64,000 nt of DNA, taken from assembly GCA_034509925.1 (NCBI GenBank), contig CM067529.1:6295001-6359000 (forward strand), in the 5' to 3' direction. The DNA is from Hirudinaria manillensis. Its lineage: Eukaryota > Annelida > Clitellata > Hirudinida > Hirudinidae. Both the position numbers and the translations under genes were made by a program. Below are positions 38,858-49,420 of the stretch, one piece after another (position 1 is the first letter of the stretch; every line of letters starts with the position of its first letter). The notes beneath the pieces are model-generated. The model searched no databases, had not been told where the DNA came from, and saw only the letters and a program-made list of their open reading frames with translations.

Positions 38858-39185
38858 AGCACATTTTCATTGAATGTTGTTGATGTATGAAAGCAAAAAT
38901 TAATTTATTATTGCATAATTTATTATTATTATTTATTATTAGTACATTTACATCTAATGTTGCAGCGGTCTCCATGCCAAAGGGAAGAATTGCAACCCGT
39001 CAGACAGGGTGCACAGCATCAAAAGCCTTCTCGCGACGAACAAACACGATCTCCACCCGAAGTCCATCGTCGTCGCCGACTTCCCCGGCACCCCGAAGAG
39101 GGTTCAGAAGCCGAACGGCGGGTGGGGAGACCAGAGGGACCACCAGCTGTGCGCCAGTTTCATGGACCCGGAATCCCACAGGTAG
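33582..39185 (+). CDS. MGAT2: MGAT2, alpha-1,6-mannosyl-glycoprotein 2-beta-N-acetylglucosaminyltransferase
   Basis: Golgi enzyme that adds GlcNAc to the alpha-1,6 mannose arm to start the second antenna of complex N-glycans. Exons: 33582-33734, 33974-34269, 34803-34992, 35227-35324, 35577-35676, 36506-36636, 37009-37084, 37509-37598, 37917-38041, 38966-39185, all in consistent phase, giving 492 residues (human 447). It is a type II membrane protein: a short basic cytosolic N-terminus, then a hydrophobic anchor at residues 23-45 (TIFLISIFGFLLTNISFLIG). Family motifs in order: VVQVHNRTEYLEHLIDSLR, FPGEDPRDCPRD, YGHYREAKYTQTKHHWFWK, the metal-binding LFLFIEEDHYL, NVLTLGTY, KHNMGMALTR, DDYNWDWSLHF, PRIFHIGECGLHAKG and NGGWGDQRDHQLC. 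All expected catalytic landmarks are present, so it should be active. The intron after exon 7 has a GC donor. The last intron is full of tandem repeats. Confidence 0.96.
37405..37482. repeat. (GAT)n-like microsatellite in MGAT2 intron 7
   Basis: GAT/GAC units lie just upstream of the acceptor of exon 8 (37,509). Confidence 0.85.
38041..38180. repeat. minisatellite at the 5' end of the last MGAT2 intron
   Basis: A 28-bp unit (GGTTGGTCTTGTTGTTGTTG then TTTTAAAT) is repeated about 3 times and then decays. The first copy starts at the exon 9 donor itself, so later copies repeat an AATGGTTGGT donor-like sequence. Confidence 0.85.
38426..38512. repeat. (TGAA)n followed by (AT)n
   Basis: About 11 TGAA units, then about 14 AT dinucleotides, inside the last MGAT2 intron. 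Confidence 0.9.
38794..38952. repeat. about 80-bp tandem duplication next to the last MGAT2 acceptor
   Basis: Two copies of GAATGTTGTTGATGTATGAA followed by a TTATT-rich part and TTATTAGTACATTTACAT-like ends. The second copy ends about 10 bp before the acceptor AG at 38,965. Confidence 0.8.
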
Positions 39186-40707
39186 TCGCCGCGAACTGCC
39201 CGACGCTCGCCGTTCCTCGTCTGCTCTCGTCGATTGATTTAATTGTTACGACTACGTGGCTTTCATATTTAATTATTTAATTTTTAATTAGGGTGTACTT
39301 AATTAAGACCTACGTAGACCGCTCGCGTCTCTTTCCGAGCAGGAAAATTGGTTCCATCAGATGGAAATGTTTATTAGGGAACCTGAAATCAATGTTGGTG
39401 TTGGAAATTGGTTGAATTTAAAATTATATTTATTTAAATAATTACTTGACTGCTTGCCACTTATTACAATTGACTAAAACTCTAGTTAAGGAGTGTTGTT
39501 GTACAAGTATTTTTGCACGGAGACACTTTTCGATCCACGTTCTCATCTAGTCACCTAGGCAGGATCCTTGTAACCGAGGTCGTTTGCATCCAGCAAATGA
39601 AAATTCCCAGTATTTTCAATTTGAATTAGATCTAAAGATAGTTTTATACTGTTTATATGTCAGTTGTTCCAAATTTGCATCCTGTGTACAGGTGATGACC
39701 ATTTGTTGATTGTTAATTGCAAAATGCGTATATATAGAACTTTGATTTTATCGTTTTTGATGTTGGCCAGCGTTGATCAATCGTGATCATTGGCCTATTT
39801 GTTTTGAGTTTTTTCTCAATCTTTTGGTGATAAACTAAACCGTTGTCGTTTACTTGATGAGTAGTTGCAGTGAAAATGCTGCTTTCTGTGAAAAATTCAC
39901 AAGACAGGAAGCCAGTGCATCCCCTCTGTTGTCGTGACTCAGTTATCACCAAATGATCAGCTGCAACCTCAGTTGTGTTCGGTATGTCGTTATTGGATCT
40001 TAAGTTCATATTTTGAGGGGTGCGGTCTTCCGCGGTGTTTGCGCACACGACGCTCTGTTTAAGCACGATTGGTGCAAAAATTGCAACAATAACGTTGTCT
40101 TTGATTGGGTCCATTGGTTTTACTTTGATTAAGTAGGTCAGTTAATAAACGTCAGGTTTCTTTGAGTTGTGTCTCATGTTCAATGTCCCAACTGTGGCTT
40201 TAACGTCCCAACTTTTGACGATGGTTGTAGCAGCAGATAGTGAAAGCAGTTGGTCTATGAAGTCACGATATAACGATTTGATAGTGGATGGCTATAATAC
40301 TTTTTGCGGATCCAGAACACTTTTGAGCCACTCATTTGAACTTGGTGAGTTCGGAGAGGTGAAATGTTTGCGATTAGGTATTAAAGTTAAACATTAAATT
40401 TACCCTTCGAGTCATAAAGAACAATTTGTTAATTCTGTTAGTCTTAAGTGTATTAGTGATGGATGAAGAGTACATCAAGAATGTATTAAAATTGGCCTCC
40501 TAGCTCGGGTGAACCGTTCCGGAGAGTTTAGAGGAAAAATGCAATCAAAGATACGGTAGTTTGAAGAGTTTCAAACAAAACTGTAAACATTATTTATTTA
40601 TTTATATATTTTAATAACTGATTAATTTATTTGTGTCAAATACGATTCACAATCCTCGATCCGCCACCTTGCATCACCATGGTAAGAGTTAGCCAAGAAA
40701 GTTAACA
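39186..40707. other. intergenic between MGAT2 and KIF6
   Basis: Contains the MGAT2 3' UTR and the KIF6 upstream region. A 133-codon minus-strand frame (40,114-39,713) has an ATG but no recognisable domain; I do not call it a gene. Confidence 0.45.
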
Positions 40708-43700
40708 ATGGTTCAACAACGAATAAAGGTTTTCGCACGACTCAAACCATCCGTCAATAAAGGCGAAGTCAGTCACGGTCTTAATTCAACCAAGACGAAT
40801 AAACTGTTTGTTTCTAAATTGAATGATGTTGAATCAATTTTCAAACAGCGTTACAGATTGTCTGGTCAAACTTCAATTTCTGTTTACATACCAAAAGGCG
40901 GGGAAGAAGATTTAGTCAATAACAGGAGAGAACATTACACATTTAAGTGAATACGCTTTCACAAAACTTTGCTATGTCTTGAAAAGAAACTTGAAGCTAG
41001 CAGGACATAAATTATTAAGATATCTTCATAACCCAACAAGTATATTTTTGTGGCTGGTTTTGCTTGTGACCTGCTGCCAAACAATGGCAGATTTGATAGC
41101 AACCAAATAAGTTATTTTATTCACTTTCAGGAAAAAGTTTGCAAAGGCATGGAATGTGCTTCAAGCATGCCATGTCTTTCAATGCAAATATTTTGTTTAC
41201 TAAACATAATATGATTTGAATTTATAGCACCCTCTACTTATTCAAATGACTTTGCTTTGTTATTCATGAAAATTTAAAAAAACTTTAACAATTATCTCAA
41301 ATAGGATAAAATATATGATAAATTTCACAGTTTTTCTACCAATATCATTTTATAATCATACTGTTATATTTAAAAACTTGTGGCTTCGTTAGCTTTGAGA
41401 AGATATTTAAAGAAAATACAAAGCAGGAAGAAGTATTTGAACACGTTGCAATTCCTGTCATAAAAAGGTTAGAACCAGATATTTGTTCCTAATCATAATA
41501 ATTATTGGTAACTAATAATACTAATAATTATTAAATTTATTGGTAATAATTAGTTGTTGGTTAACGGAAACTCTTTAAATGACTAAATTACATTATAAGG
41601 AGATCACTAAAATCTGATTAAGGTTTTATAAGTACCCATATTATACACTTACATTTATTAAATGGATGAGTGCACAACAAATTTGGATAAATCTGAATTT
41701 GATTGTTTTTAAATTTAGTAAATGTTTGATTAATATCTTGTTTGATGCAGTGTTCTTGAAGGGTACAATGGAACAATATTTGCTTATGGACAGGTGAGTG
41801 ATTTTCATAATGAATTTTATCTGCCGGTTTCTCAAATGTGGTATATAATCATTTATATTAATATTTATTAATCAAATGCTTTCAATTTAATGCAATTTGG
41901 TTAAATTAAACAATGAAATTATGAAATTAATCAGTGTCCAACTTATAAGTTATCCTTGGACATATTTTATTTGCAGACAGGAAGTGGAAAGACTTATACA
42001 ATGACAGGCAATTTAAAACATCTTGAAGATAGAGGCATAACAACAAGATGCATTGAATATTTTTTCAAGCATTTTGAAAAAGTAATTTTGAAAAAGTAAT
42101 TTCTAAATAATTGTTCATCATAAATATTAATATAACTAGTATTTAAATATTCATTCACAAAGTTTTTTTTTTGAATTAATCGATGAATTCAGATTTGCTG
42201 ATGAAATTTCATCATCATAAACAGAATCCAAGTTCAGAGTTTTCAGCTCACATTTCGTACCTCGAAATATACAACGAGAATGGATTTGATTTGCTAAGCA
42301 GAAATGGGAACAAGCTTGAGGACTTTGGGTGATTTTTATATATGTTTACTTATTAGTATCATCATCTTTATCTGATTTTCATAATATTTTTGATATTTCA
42401 TAGGATATTATGCTCTTACATGTATGTTACACATAATATTATGTAACATATTATCATTTATAATATCACATTGTATAATATCAATAGTAATTTATTAATG
42501 AATAAAATTTGCACGAACTCTTAAAGCAAAGTTTACCTCATGGAGGACAAGGAACAAAGCATACACCTTAAAAATCTGTCCGTCCATCAAGTCAAGAGCC
42601 TTGATGATGCTTATTCATTGCTCTTCAATGGAGACATAAGCAGAGAAATTTCACAGGTGGTGCAACAAAAATCAGTTTGGATGGTGTATATATATTGTAT
42701 ATACTGTATATATTGCATATATTATATATACTGTGTAAATTAATGTAATAATTAAATAATTAATTAACTGGTTATATAAGAATGAATCAGTATCATAAGA
42801 TGAAACTTCAATTTGTTCATGGGAAAGTTTTAGCAAAGTCAAGAAATGTTTGCTTTTCACTCTGATTATTGAGATGCCGTAATAAATGTCTGGTGTGCTT
42901 TCAATATTTTTGTTTTTGGTTATAATTAGAAAAATAGTTAAAATAGTTAAAGAATGGCTTGAATCCGAATATAATTGATATTTCACCACTAATTTACAAG
43001 ATGATTAACATGCACTAAGGTGACATAACAACAAATTTAAATAAATTCCTTGGTTTGATGTTTGGGATTTTTTTAAACCTTGCTACATTTTTAGAGCCAA
43101 GGTTTATATTTTTAAATTCAAATCACATTTATTTGATTTAAGATTTGAGCAATAATTATAATTTGATGATAATTATATTATTTCAGACTCCATTCAATTC
43201 ATCATCCACAAGATCTCATTGCATCTTTACCTTTCATTTGTCATCAAAGTCTGGTCGAATCATTAAAAATTCCAAACTTCATCTTGTAGATTTGGCTGGG
43301 TTAGGAAGTTAGGACATTTTAAGTTTGATTCCACACTAAATTTTATCATGAAGCAATAATAATGTCGTGATTGCAAAATATTAATGATATTATGATGGCA
43401 TAATATTTGAAAATCTGAAATTGTTAATTTTGAATAGTTCTGAAAGAGTGAGCAAAACAGGTGCTGATGGTACACTGCTGACAGAAGCCAAATATATTAA
43501 TTTATCTCTACATCACTTGGAGCAAGTGAGTCAAGCATTAGCTCTTAATGGACATTTCACTAAGATACAAGTCTAAATAACAAACTAATAATCAATGTTA
43601 ACAATGAATATTAATAATAAGAAGACTTAATCTTGGAAGGTTCTTATCAAATACTAGCAGATTGTTATTGATATACAATCCCAGGATAACAAGCCCATTG

Positions 43701-46604
43701 ATCACACGATAATGCTAACAAGAGATTAGCAATATTTATTAAAACATTCATTGCCATTCAAACATTCATCTGCCAAGTTCTTGATTTCAATTACAACTTA
43801 TCATCAACTGAGATGTAAAAATTAATGTCTGACCCTTTTCCTTCCCCCTGAAATGCTTTTCTTGAAACTTGCCCCAGATAATTTTGGCCATGGCTTAGCC
43901 AGGGAATTAGTAATTATTGCTGTAAACTAAGGTGTCTAAGTTTACAATTAAATATTTTCATTTGTTACTGAATTAGCATTTTTGCACTGAAAATAGCTTC
44001 AAGGATTTATAGAAAGGCAAAATATTATAAACTTATTAGATGGAAGGTTTCCACTTTTAAACATTTCCATTCCTGACACTTGGCTATATTTTCCTGAGGT
44101 TAGTCCTTAGTAAGAATCCATCAAATAGTTCTTTCTATTTTGCAAATATGCTTCTGATCTGTTATGTTATTCAACTGCGGATTCTTCTCGAGCCTTGAAC
44201 GAGCCTTTTGTTACTTATTGTTAATCAAATATTTTTCACTGTTTCATTTATCAAATCATTCATCTTTTTATTTAGATTGGAGGCAATAGACATCTGTTTC
44301 ACCTAATATAAATAAGCCAAGCCCATTCTTATCTTACACTCAAATATTTGGAAATTAAGTGGGGGTCCTCAAAATGTGGTGTTCCTTGAAAGATTTCATG
44401 AAATAGTCACCAGCATTTTATGATCACCAGGTGATATTAGCCCTCTCAGAGAAAAAAAGGCAACATGTTCCATACAGAAACTGTTTCCTTACTTCAGTGC
44501 TGAGGGATAGTCTAGGAGGGAACTGTATGACATCAATGATAGCCACATGTTCATCAGATGCCATCAATCTTGAAGTATTTTTAGCCACTGCATAAGTTGA
44601 CTTTTTAACGGTTCTGAATATCTGATTTGATGCTCCATTTTCTGAATTACAGGAAACTGTATCAACCTGTAGGTTCGCACAAAGAGTATCTCAAATCTGC
44701 AACGAGGCCAAAATCAATGATATTGCAAACAGTGATTTAATTGAAAAGTTGAAAAAAGAGAACGAAATGCTGAAGATGCAGCTTATCCTGAACAATGTTG
44801 AAATAAGATCAGATAAAGATCTCAGTGAAAGTGAATTGAAAGAGTAAAAGGATTTCTTTTGCATAGTTGACCACTTGTAATATATATGGCATTCTTAGTC
44901 TATCTTCGTTAATTAGTAGCAATTTATTAAATATAATTTTGAATAAATATTGATTACAAACTTAACTTTATAAGAAATATCAGAAATAAATAATTGGAGA
45001 TATTTGGTCATTATTAACCATTTGCAAATATTTGTTATTTATTAAAGAATTACATTTAAATTTTAAAGATGTGAAGAAATAGTTGAAAAATTTGTTGTTG
45101 ATGGATGTTTTCCAACCATTCTCTCAGATCCAAAGAAGATTGAAAAGTGTTTTATGATACTGAGAGTATGCGTGATTGCTTTTGGAGATTTATAAATCTG
45201 GAATCATTCATTTATATTTTAAAGTTTGACAGTTATATTAATGTCTGTTGCTAAAATAATTGAGGAGGAAAATCCAAAATGGCCACGATTAAAATTTAGA
45301 TATTATTACTAGTTATGGCTTTTTCATCAGTTTTTTTTAGCAAATTGTACTAAAATTCTTTTAAAGGATAAGATACAGGTCAAAGAGTGCACTTGCATTC
45401 AGTCCAAAGAATTAGAAAATATTCTGAAGCTTAGAGATAACGAAATAGGTAACAACTGATATAATTTCATGTCTTTCTACAAATGTTGAGTCAACTGGGA
45501 ATATTAAGATGTTTAAACTTTATTCTTGCTATTGGTTTTGCTTTATAGTTTTTTTGTTTACTTAGAATTTTCTCTGATCTCTTGTGTGGTGATGAATTCA
45601 TTCTGAATCCAAAATTAACAAATAATTAATCATGGCCTATAAAATAAATATAAAATTTATATTCAAGAAGTTTTAGTGAAAGAATTGAAAAAATTAAAAC
45701 TGAGAGGTGAGAAGGTCACAACTCAGCTCACACCTGACACCAATGACTGCTCAAATTCTCAATCATCGTCAGCAATGAGTTCAAATTTCTCAATTTCATC
45801 AACTCCCATTGAAGAAAGTAAGCAATGAATATTTAAGAAAATGATTGTTATTAGTATGATGAGCTATTGTAATACAGTAATGTAGTGTAACACTTAATAA
45901 ATTAACTTCCAGCCCTACATGGATGTAATAAACAAGAAGAATTTGACAATTTTAAGAGTAGCCATAAAGATTATGTTCTCATGAAAAACTTGAAAACACA
46001 GCTCAAAAAGTTGGCATCTGAAGCAAAAAGAATTGGCTATGAACTAGCAGAGAAGAAATCTGCTATTGGTCATATATCTGCTAAAAGTAATTATTATCAT
46101 CATCATATACTCACATTTTACATTTTATAATTAAAACAGATGTTCTTAGAGATAAAATGGAAAAACAGATCATTTTGAGGGCAACTAGGGGTTAGATTTG
46201 ATTAATTTCATTAAACTTTCTTAATAAAATCTCAAATTTAACAAATCCATATTTTAATTCAACCTTTAAGTTCCTACCAATTCAAATGCCAACAATATGC
46301 CAGTGTACTTTTATAATAAACTGCAGCTTTGTTATAAAATATTTAAAGGTCCAATGGAAGCAGAATCCTCAGAGACTGAGTTAATGAATCTCTTGAAGGC
46401 AGAAAATGAGAGGTTAGTACTGGGCTTGCAAGAAGAATTCTTGAACTTTAAGTGTTCTGATTTATTCATAGTTGTAATCAAATGGTTAAAACACTGAGAG
46501 GCATCAAGGAGAAGTACAACCACTTCGATTCTTCAGTAAAACAAATGAAAAAAATAATTCTCAGTGACTTTGAAACTTGGTGGAATAACAACAGCAAGAA
46601 GTGA
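40708..46604 (+). CDS. KIF6: KIF6-like kinesin (kinesin-9 family), 16 exons
   Basis: Microtubule motor of the kinesin-9 family, associated with motile cilia in animals. Exons: 40708-40946, 41393-41467, 41751-41793, 41977-42081, 42225-42328, 42527-42656, 43187-43299, 43438-43525, 44431-44574, 44653-44843, 45069-45165, 45367-45448, 45671-45817, 45913-46086, 46349-46412, 46472-46604, all in phase, giving 642 residues. The motor domain is complete: IKVFARLKPS, P-loop AYGQTGSGKTYTMTG, ISYLEIYNENGFDLL, IHLKNLSVHQ, switch I NSSSTRSHCIF, switch II LHLVDLAGSERVSKTG, NLSLHHLEQVILALSEKKR, TSVLRDSLGGNCMTSMIAT, STCRFAQRV. Then come short coiled-coil segments, including KLRDNEI. It ends at LSDFETWWNNNSKK, equivalent to the KIF6 FEVWW motif. 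Human KIF6 has about 120 further residues (814 total), so this tail is shorter. Residues match KIF6 better than KIF9. Confidence 0.95.
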
Positions 46605-47856
46605 AGCTTCAATGTGCTTCAGAAACAAATCAATTACAAAATTTCATGAATGGATCTTTGTTTAATATGAATAAGCACATTGTGTTCTGCCTTATTTTCA
46701 AGGTTTTATATCTAAAGCTCAATATTAATCTGTTTTCAATCTTAAAGCACCATTGACTTTCAATGCTAAATTTAGAAAACTATAGCATAACTATAGCCTG
46801 AGGATTATTAACTAATCCTGAGAGCACAGAAAATTTCAGGTACAGGCAATTACTTATTAGATATTTCTCTAGATTGTTGATAGCATCAAGCATTGGTGTT
46901 TGAATGGCTCAAACTAGTGGACTGAGTTTGCATAGAAAGGAATAAAAATGAGGTATGCTTTGTCGTTGGTTAGTGCCTGCTACAAGACTAAAGGTCAAGA
47001 ACTGCTCCAGCAACTGGTGCGCTGTCGTAGAAATAGGATTTTTTTCGTTTCACCTCATTAGGTGATACGTCATAAATTTTTCAAAAAGATTTATTTGTAT
47101 CTTTGAAGAATATAACAAAAAGTATTCATTCGACTACGAATTATATTTAGTCAGTCTTATGAGTGCTTAATGTTCGTAGAAGCATTACATTAATTGGCCA
47201 ACTATGCGAATGATGCCTCTCCCAGAAATTGCACAGGGCGAAATTGCAACCACTGCTAGTAACAAATATCTACTTCGCTGCAAGCAATCCATTGAACTAA
47301 CATAACTAACAGCGCATCTTTTTGGGGTTAAGCTGAAAAAATATCACTTTGGTCTATATTGCTATTATCGGGATATTTTAATTTATCAAATACGATGATC
47401 TTCAAGGAAGATAATGGGAAAATCAAAATTTTAGGATTAATGGACTCTTACAACAAGCAATATTTTTATTTTTAATAATGAATGATTCGGTCCTTTTGAA
47501 GTGCCAAAAGCGATCTGGATCTTGATAGTTTCGTGTCAAGAGAATTGTTTAAATAAGTAAAGTAAATTTTAAAATTATTAATAAATTTATAAATTTTATA
47601 TTATCACAACATGTATAAGTTTATAAAGAATAACTGGAATATTGGAAGAGAAATTACTTTTGGCATTCCTTCACATGCGCTAAATTATTCAATATTTAAA
47701 CAATAAAATATTTATTATAAAATTTATCAATCTTTAAACGTTTGAATTTTTAATTATTGTAAATTAACAAATAGCGATTCTATATGCAAATCTTCTATTT
47801 AGCAACAACATATTTCCGCATTTTCTTTTTTCCCGTACATTCGTTTTCGAGCAGGC
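46605..47856. other. intergenic between KIF6 and RPS28
   Basis: AT-rich unique DNA; KIF6 3' UTR and RPS28 promoter are expected here. No other gene seen. Confidence 0.5.
47822..47856 (+). promoter_or_regulatory. pyrimidine-rich RPS28 leader (TOP-like)
   Basis: The sequence TTTCTTTTTTCCCG lies about 20 bp before the start codon. Ribosomal protein mRNAs usually begin with a terminal oligopyrimidine tract. The exact transcription start is inferred. Confidence 0.5.
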
Positions 47857-48189
47857 ATGGACAAAGCAACTGAGTCAAAGTTGGCTAAGGTTAGTTCTTA
47901 AACTCAAAATTACTTTCGACAATCTTTAGAGGAGCTAATTCTTTTATTAATGCGTTCAGGTCACCAAAGTTTTGGGCAGAACAGGCAGTCAGGGTCAATG
48001 TACTCAAGTAAATAAATTACTTATCTTCTTGCATTTCCGATAGAAATTAATAGCGTTAATATATCAAAGGTCAGAGTTGAGATTATCGACACAAACAGAG
48101 GCCTCATCAGAAACGTTAAGGGACCAGTCAGAGAGGGAGATATTCTGGTTCTCCTCGAAGCAGAAAGAGAAGCCAGGAGGCTGAGGTAA
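47857..48189 (+). CDS. RPS28: ribosomal protein S28 (eS28)
   Basis: Small-subunit ribosomal protein near the mRNA exit region. Three exons, 47857-47889, 47960-48007 and 48070-48189, give 66 residues (human 69). The core [20 protein letters not shown] and the end [20 protein letters not shown] then REARRLR are nearly invariant in eukaryotes and are present here. Only the first 10 residues and the [10 protein letters not shown] loop vary. The second and third exons end and start with GTC/GTT-type phase-0 junctions. Gene is compact, with a TOP-like leader and a close poly(A) signal, as is usual for ribosomal protein genes. Confidence 0.98.
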
Positions 48190-48235
48190 AGCAAAGGAAG
48201 TCCTCATCCAGCTATGTCGGATACAACTTGCTTCC

Positions 48236-48241
48236 AATAAA
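48236..48241 (+). terminator. AATAAA polyadenylation signal of RPS28
   Basis: Canonical hexamer 47 bp after the stop codon. Confidence 0.7.
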
Positions 48242-49420
48242 ACCGCTTTTGAGCACCGATTTCATGACTTACATCTTCTGTCTTGGGTTGAATTGTATTA
48301 TCGCCCCCACGTTTGTTTTGGGACACTTATTCGTAATGTAAAAGCGAACAGTCGTTTATATTGTTTTTGTCAAGCATGTGATCCGCTTAACATAATTTAA
48401 AATTACAATAGCAAAGATTGGAAATCATGTTTGGCTGGTCGAGTAGCGTTGTATGCCTTTTGGGGGAGGTTAAGGCAAATCGGCAATCCGTTGTGTCGTG
48501 GCAGGAAATAATCATGGTACAGCTAATTACGAAACAAATCGGTGCGAAATTCAGTTTATAGCTAACTGTATATTATGGATTTACTTGATCAAAAACTATA
48601 TAATGTACATTATAAAGCGCGAATATAACTCTTCCGGGACTGGCAGTTGGTGTTAGAGTGACAATTTAAGTTAAACGTTGCAAAGGTAGCTTTAGCGTAG
48701 AAACAACAATGATTATTTTAATAGCAAAACGTTATAAGTAAAACTTTTTTGTATGCCTATCTTATTATTATTATGATAGGAACAAATAGTCAAATGACAA
48801 CTTAGCTTAATATATTTGTTCAATTTTATATTTAAATTTTATTTAATTTAAAAATAAATCACATGTGATATCTATTCAAAACTATTGTTTATTTAGTCTG
48901 GCATAATGTACCTAGTCGCTAAAGGATCCATGTTTGGTTGATTTTCGACTTTGTTGTTAATCAAGGAATAACTATTTTGTCTGCAAGGTATGCAGTTTTA
49001 AACGAAATATAATTTTGTTAACTGTTGTATAAAATAGATACACTAGAAGCACGATCGCAGCATGAAAATAAGTTATAATATATACGTGAACGATATCATT
49101 ATTTTGGTGAAAATGAATTGTCAGCTTCGTAATATTTATCGATTAGGTTAGAAAAGTGCGATTTTTAACGCCAGAAGCACGTCTGCTGCCGTACATTTAA
49201 TTGTCTCCACAATATATGTATATTTATAATACATCTCTGGATACATGGGCTTAAATGTCATAATTCCAGTTTCCAGTCATATATCGTTCGGATACATAGT
49301 TTGGAATTTTTGTGTGGGCGTAACTCCGCAAAAGACTACCATTTTCAAGATTGTCATACTACACATAAAGAATTTAATTTTTAACACTTTGATCTTTTCA
49401 GAATTTTGGTTTGATTTGAG
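48242..49420. other. intergenic between RPS28 and NKTR
   Basis: AT-rich unique DNA with no exon or RNA gene that I can support; includes the NKTR promoter. Confidence 0.5.

Noticed and set aside
39713-40114. 133-residue minus-strand frame with ATG between MGAT2 and KIF6
   Set aside because: No known motif and composition like the surrounding non-coding DNA; kept only as a weak possibility.
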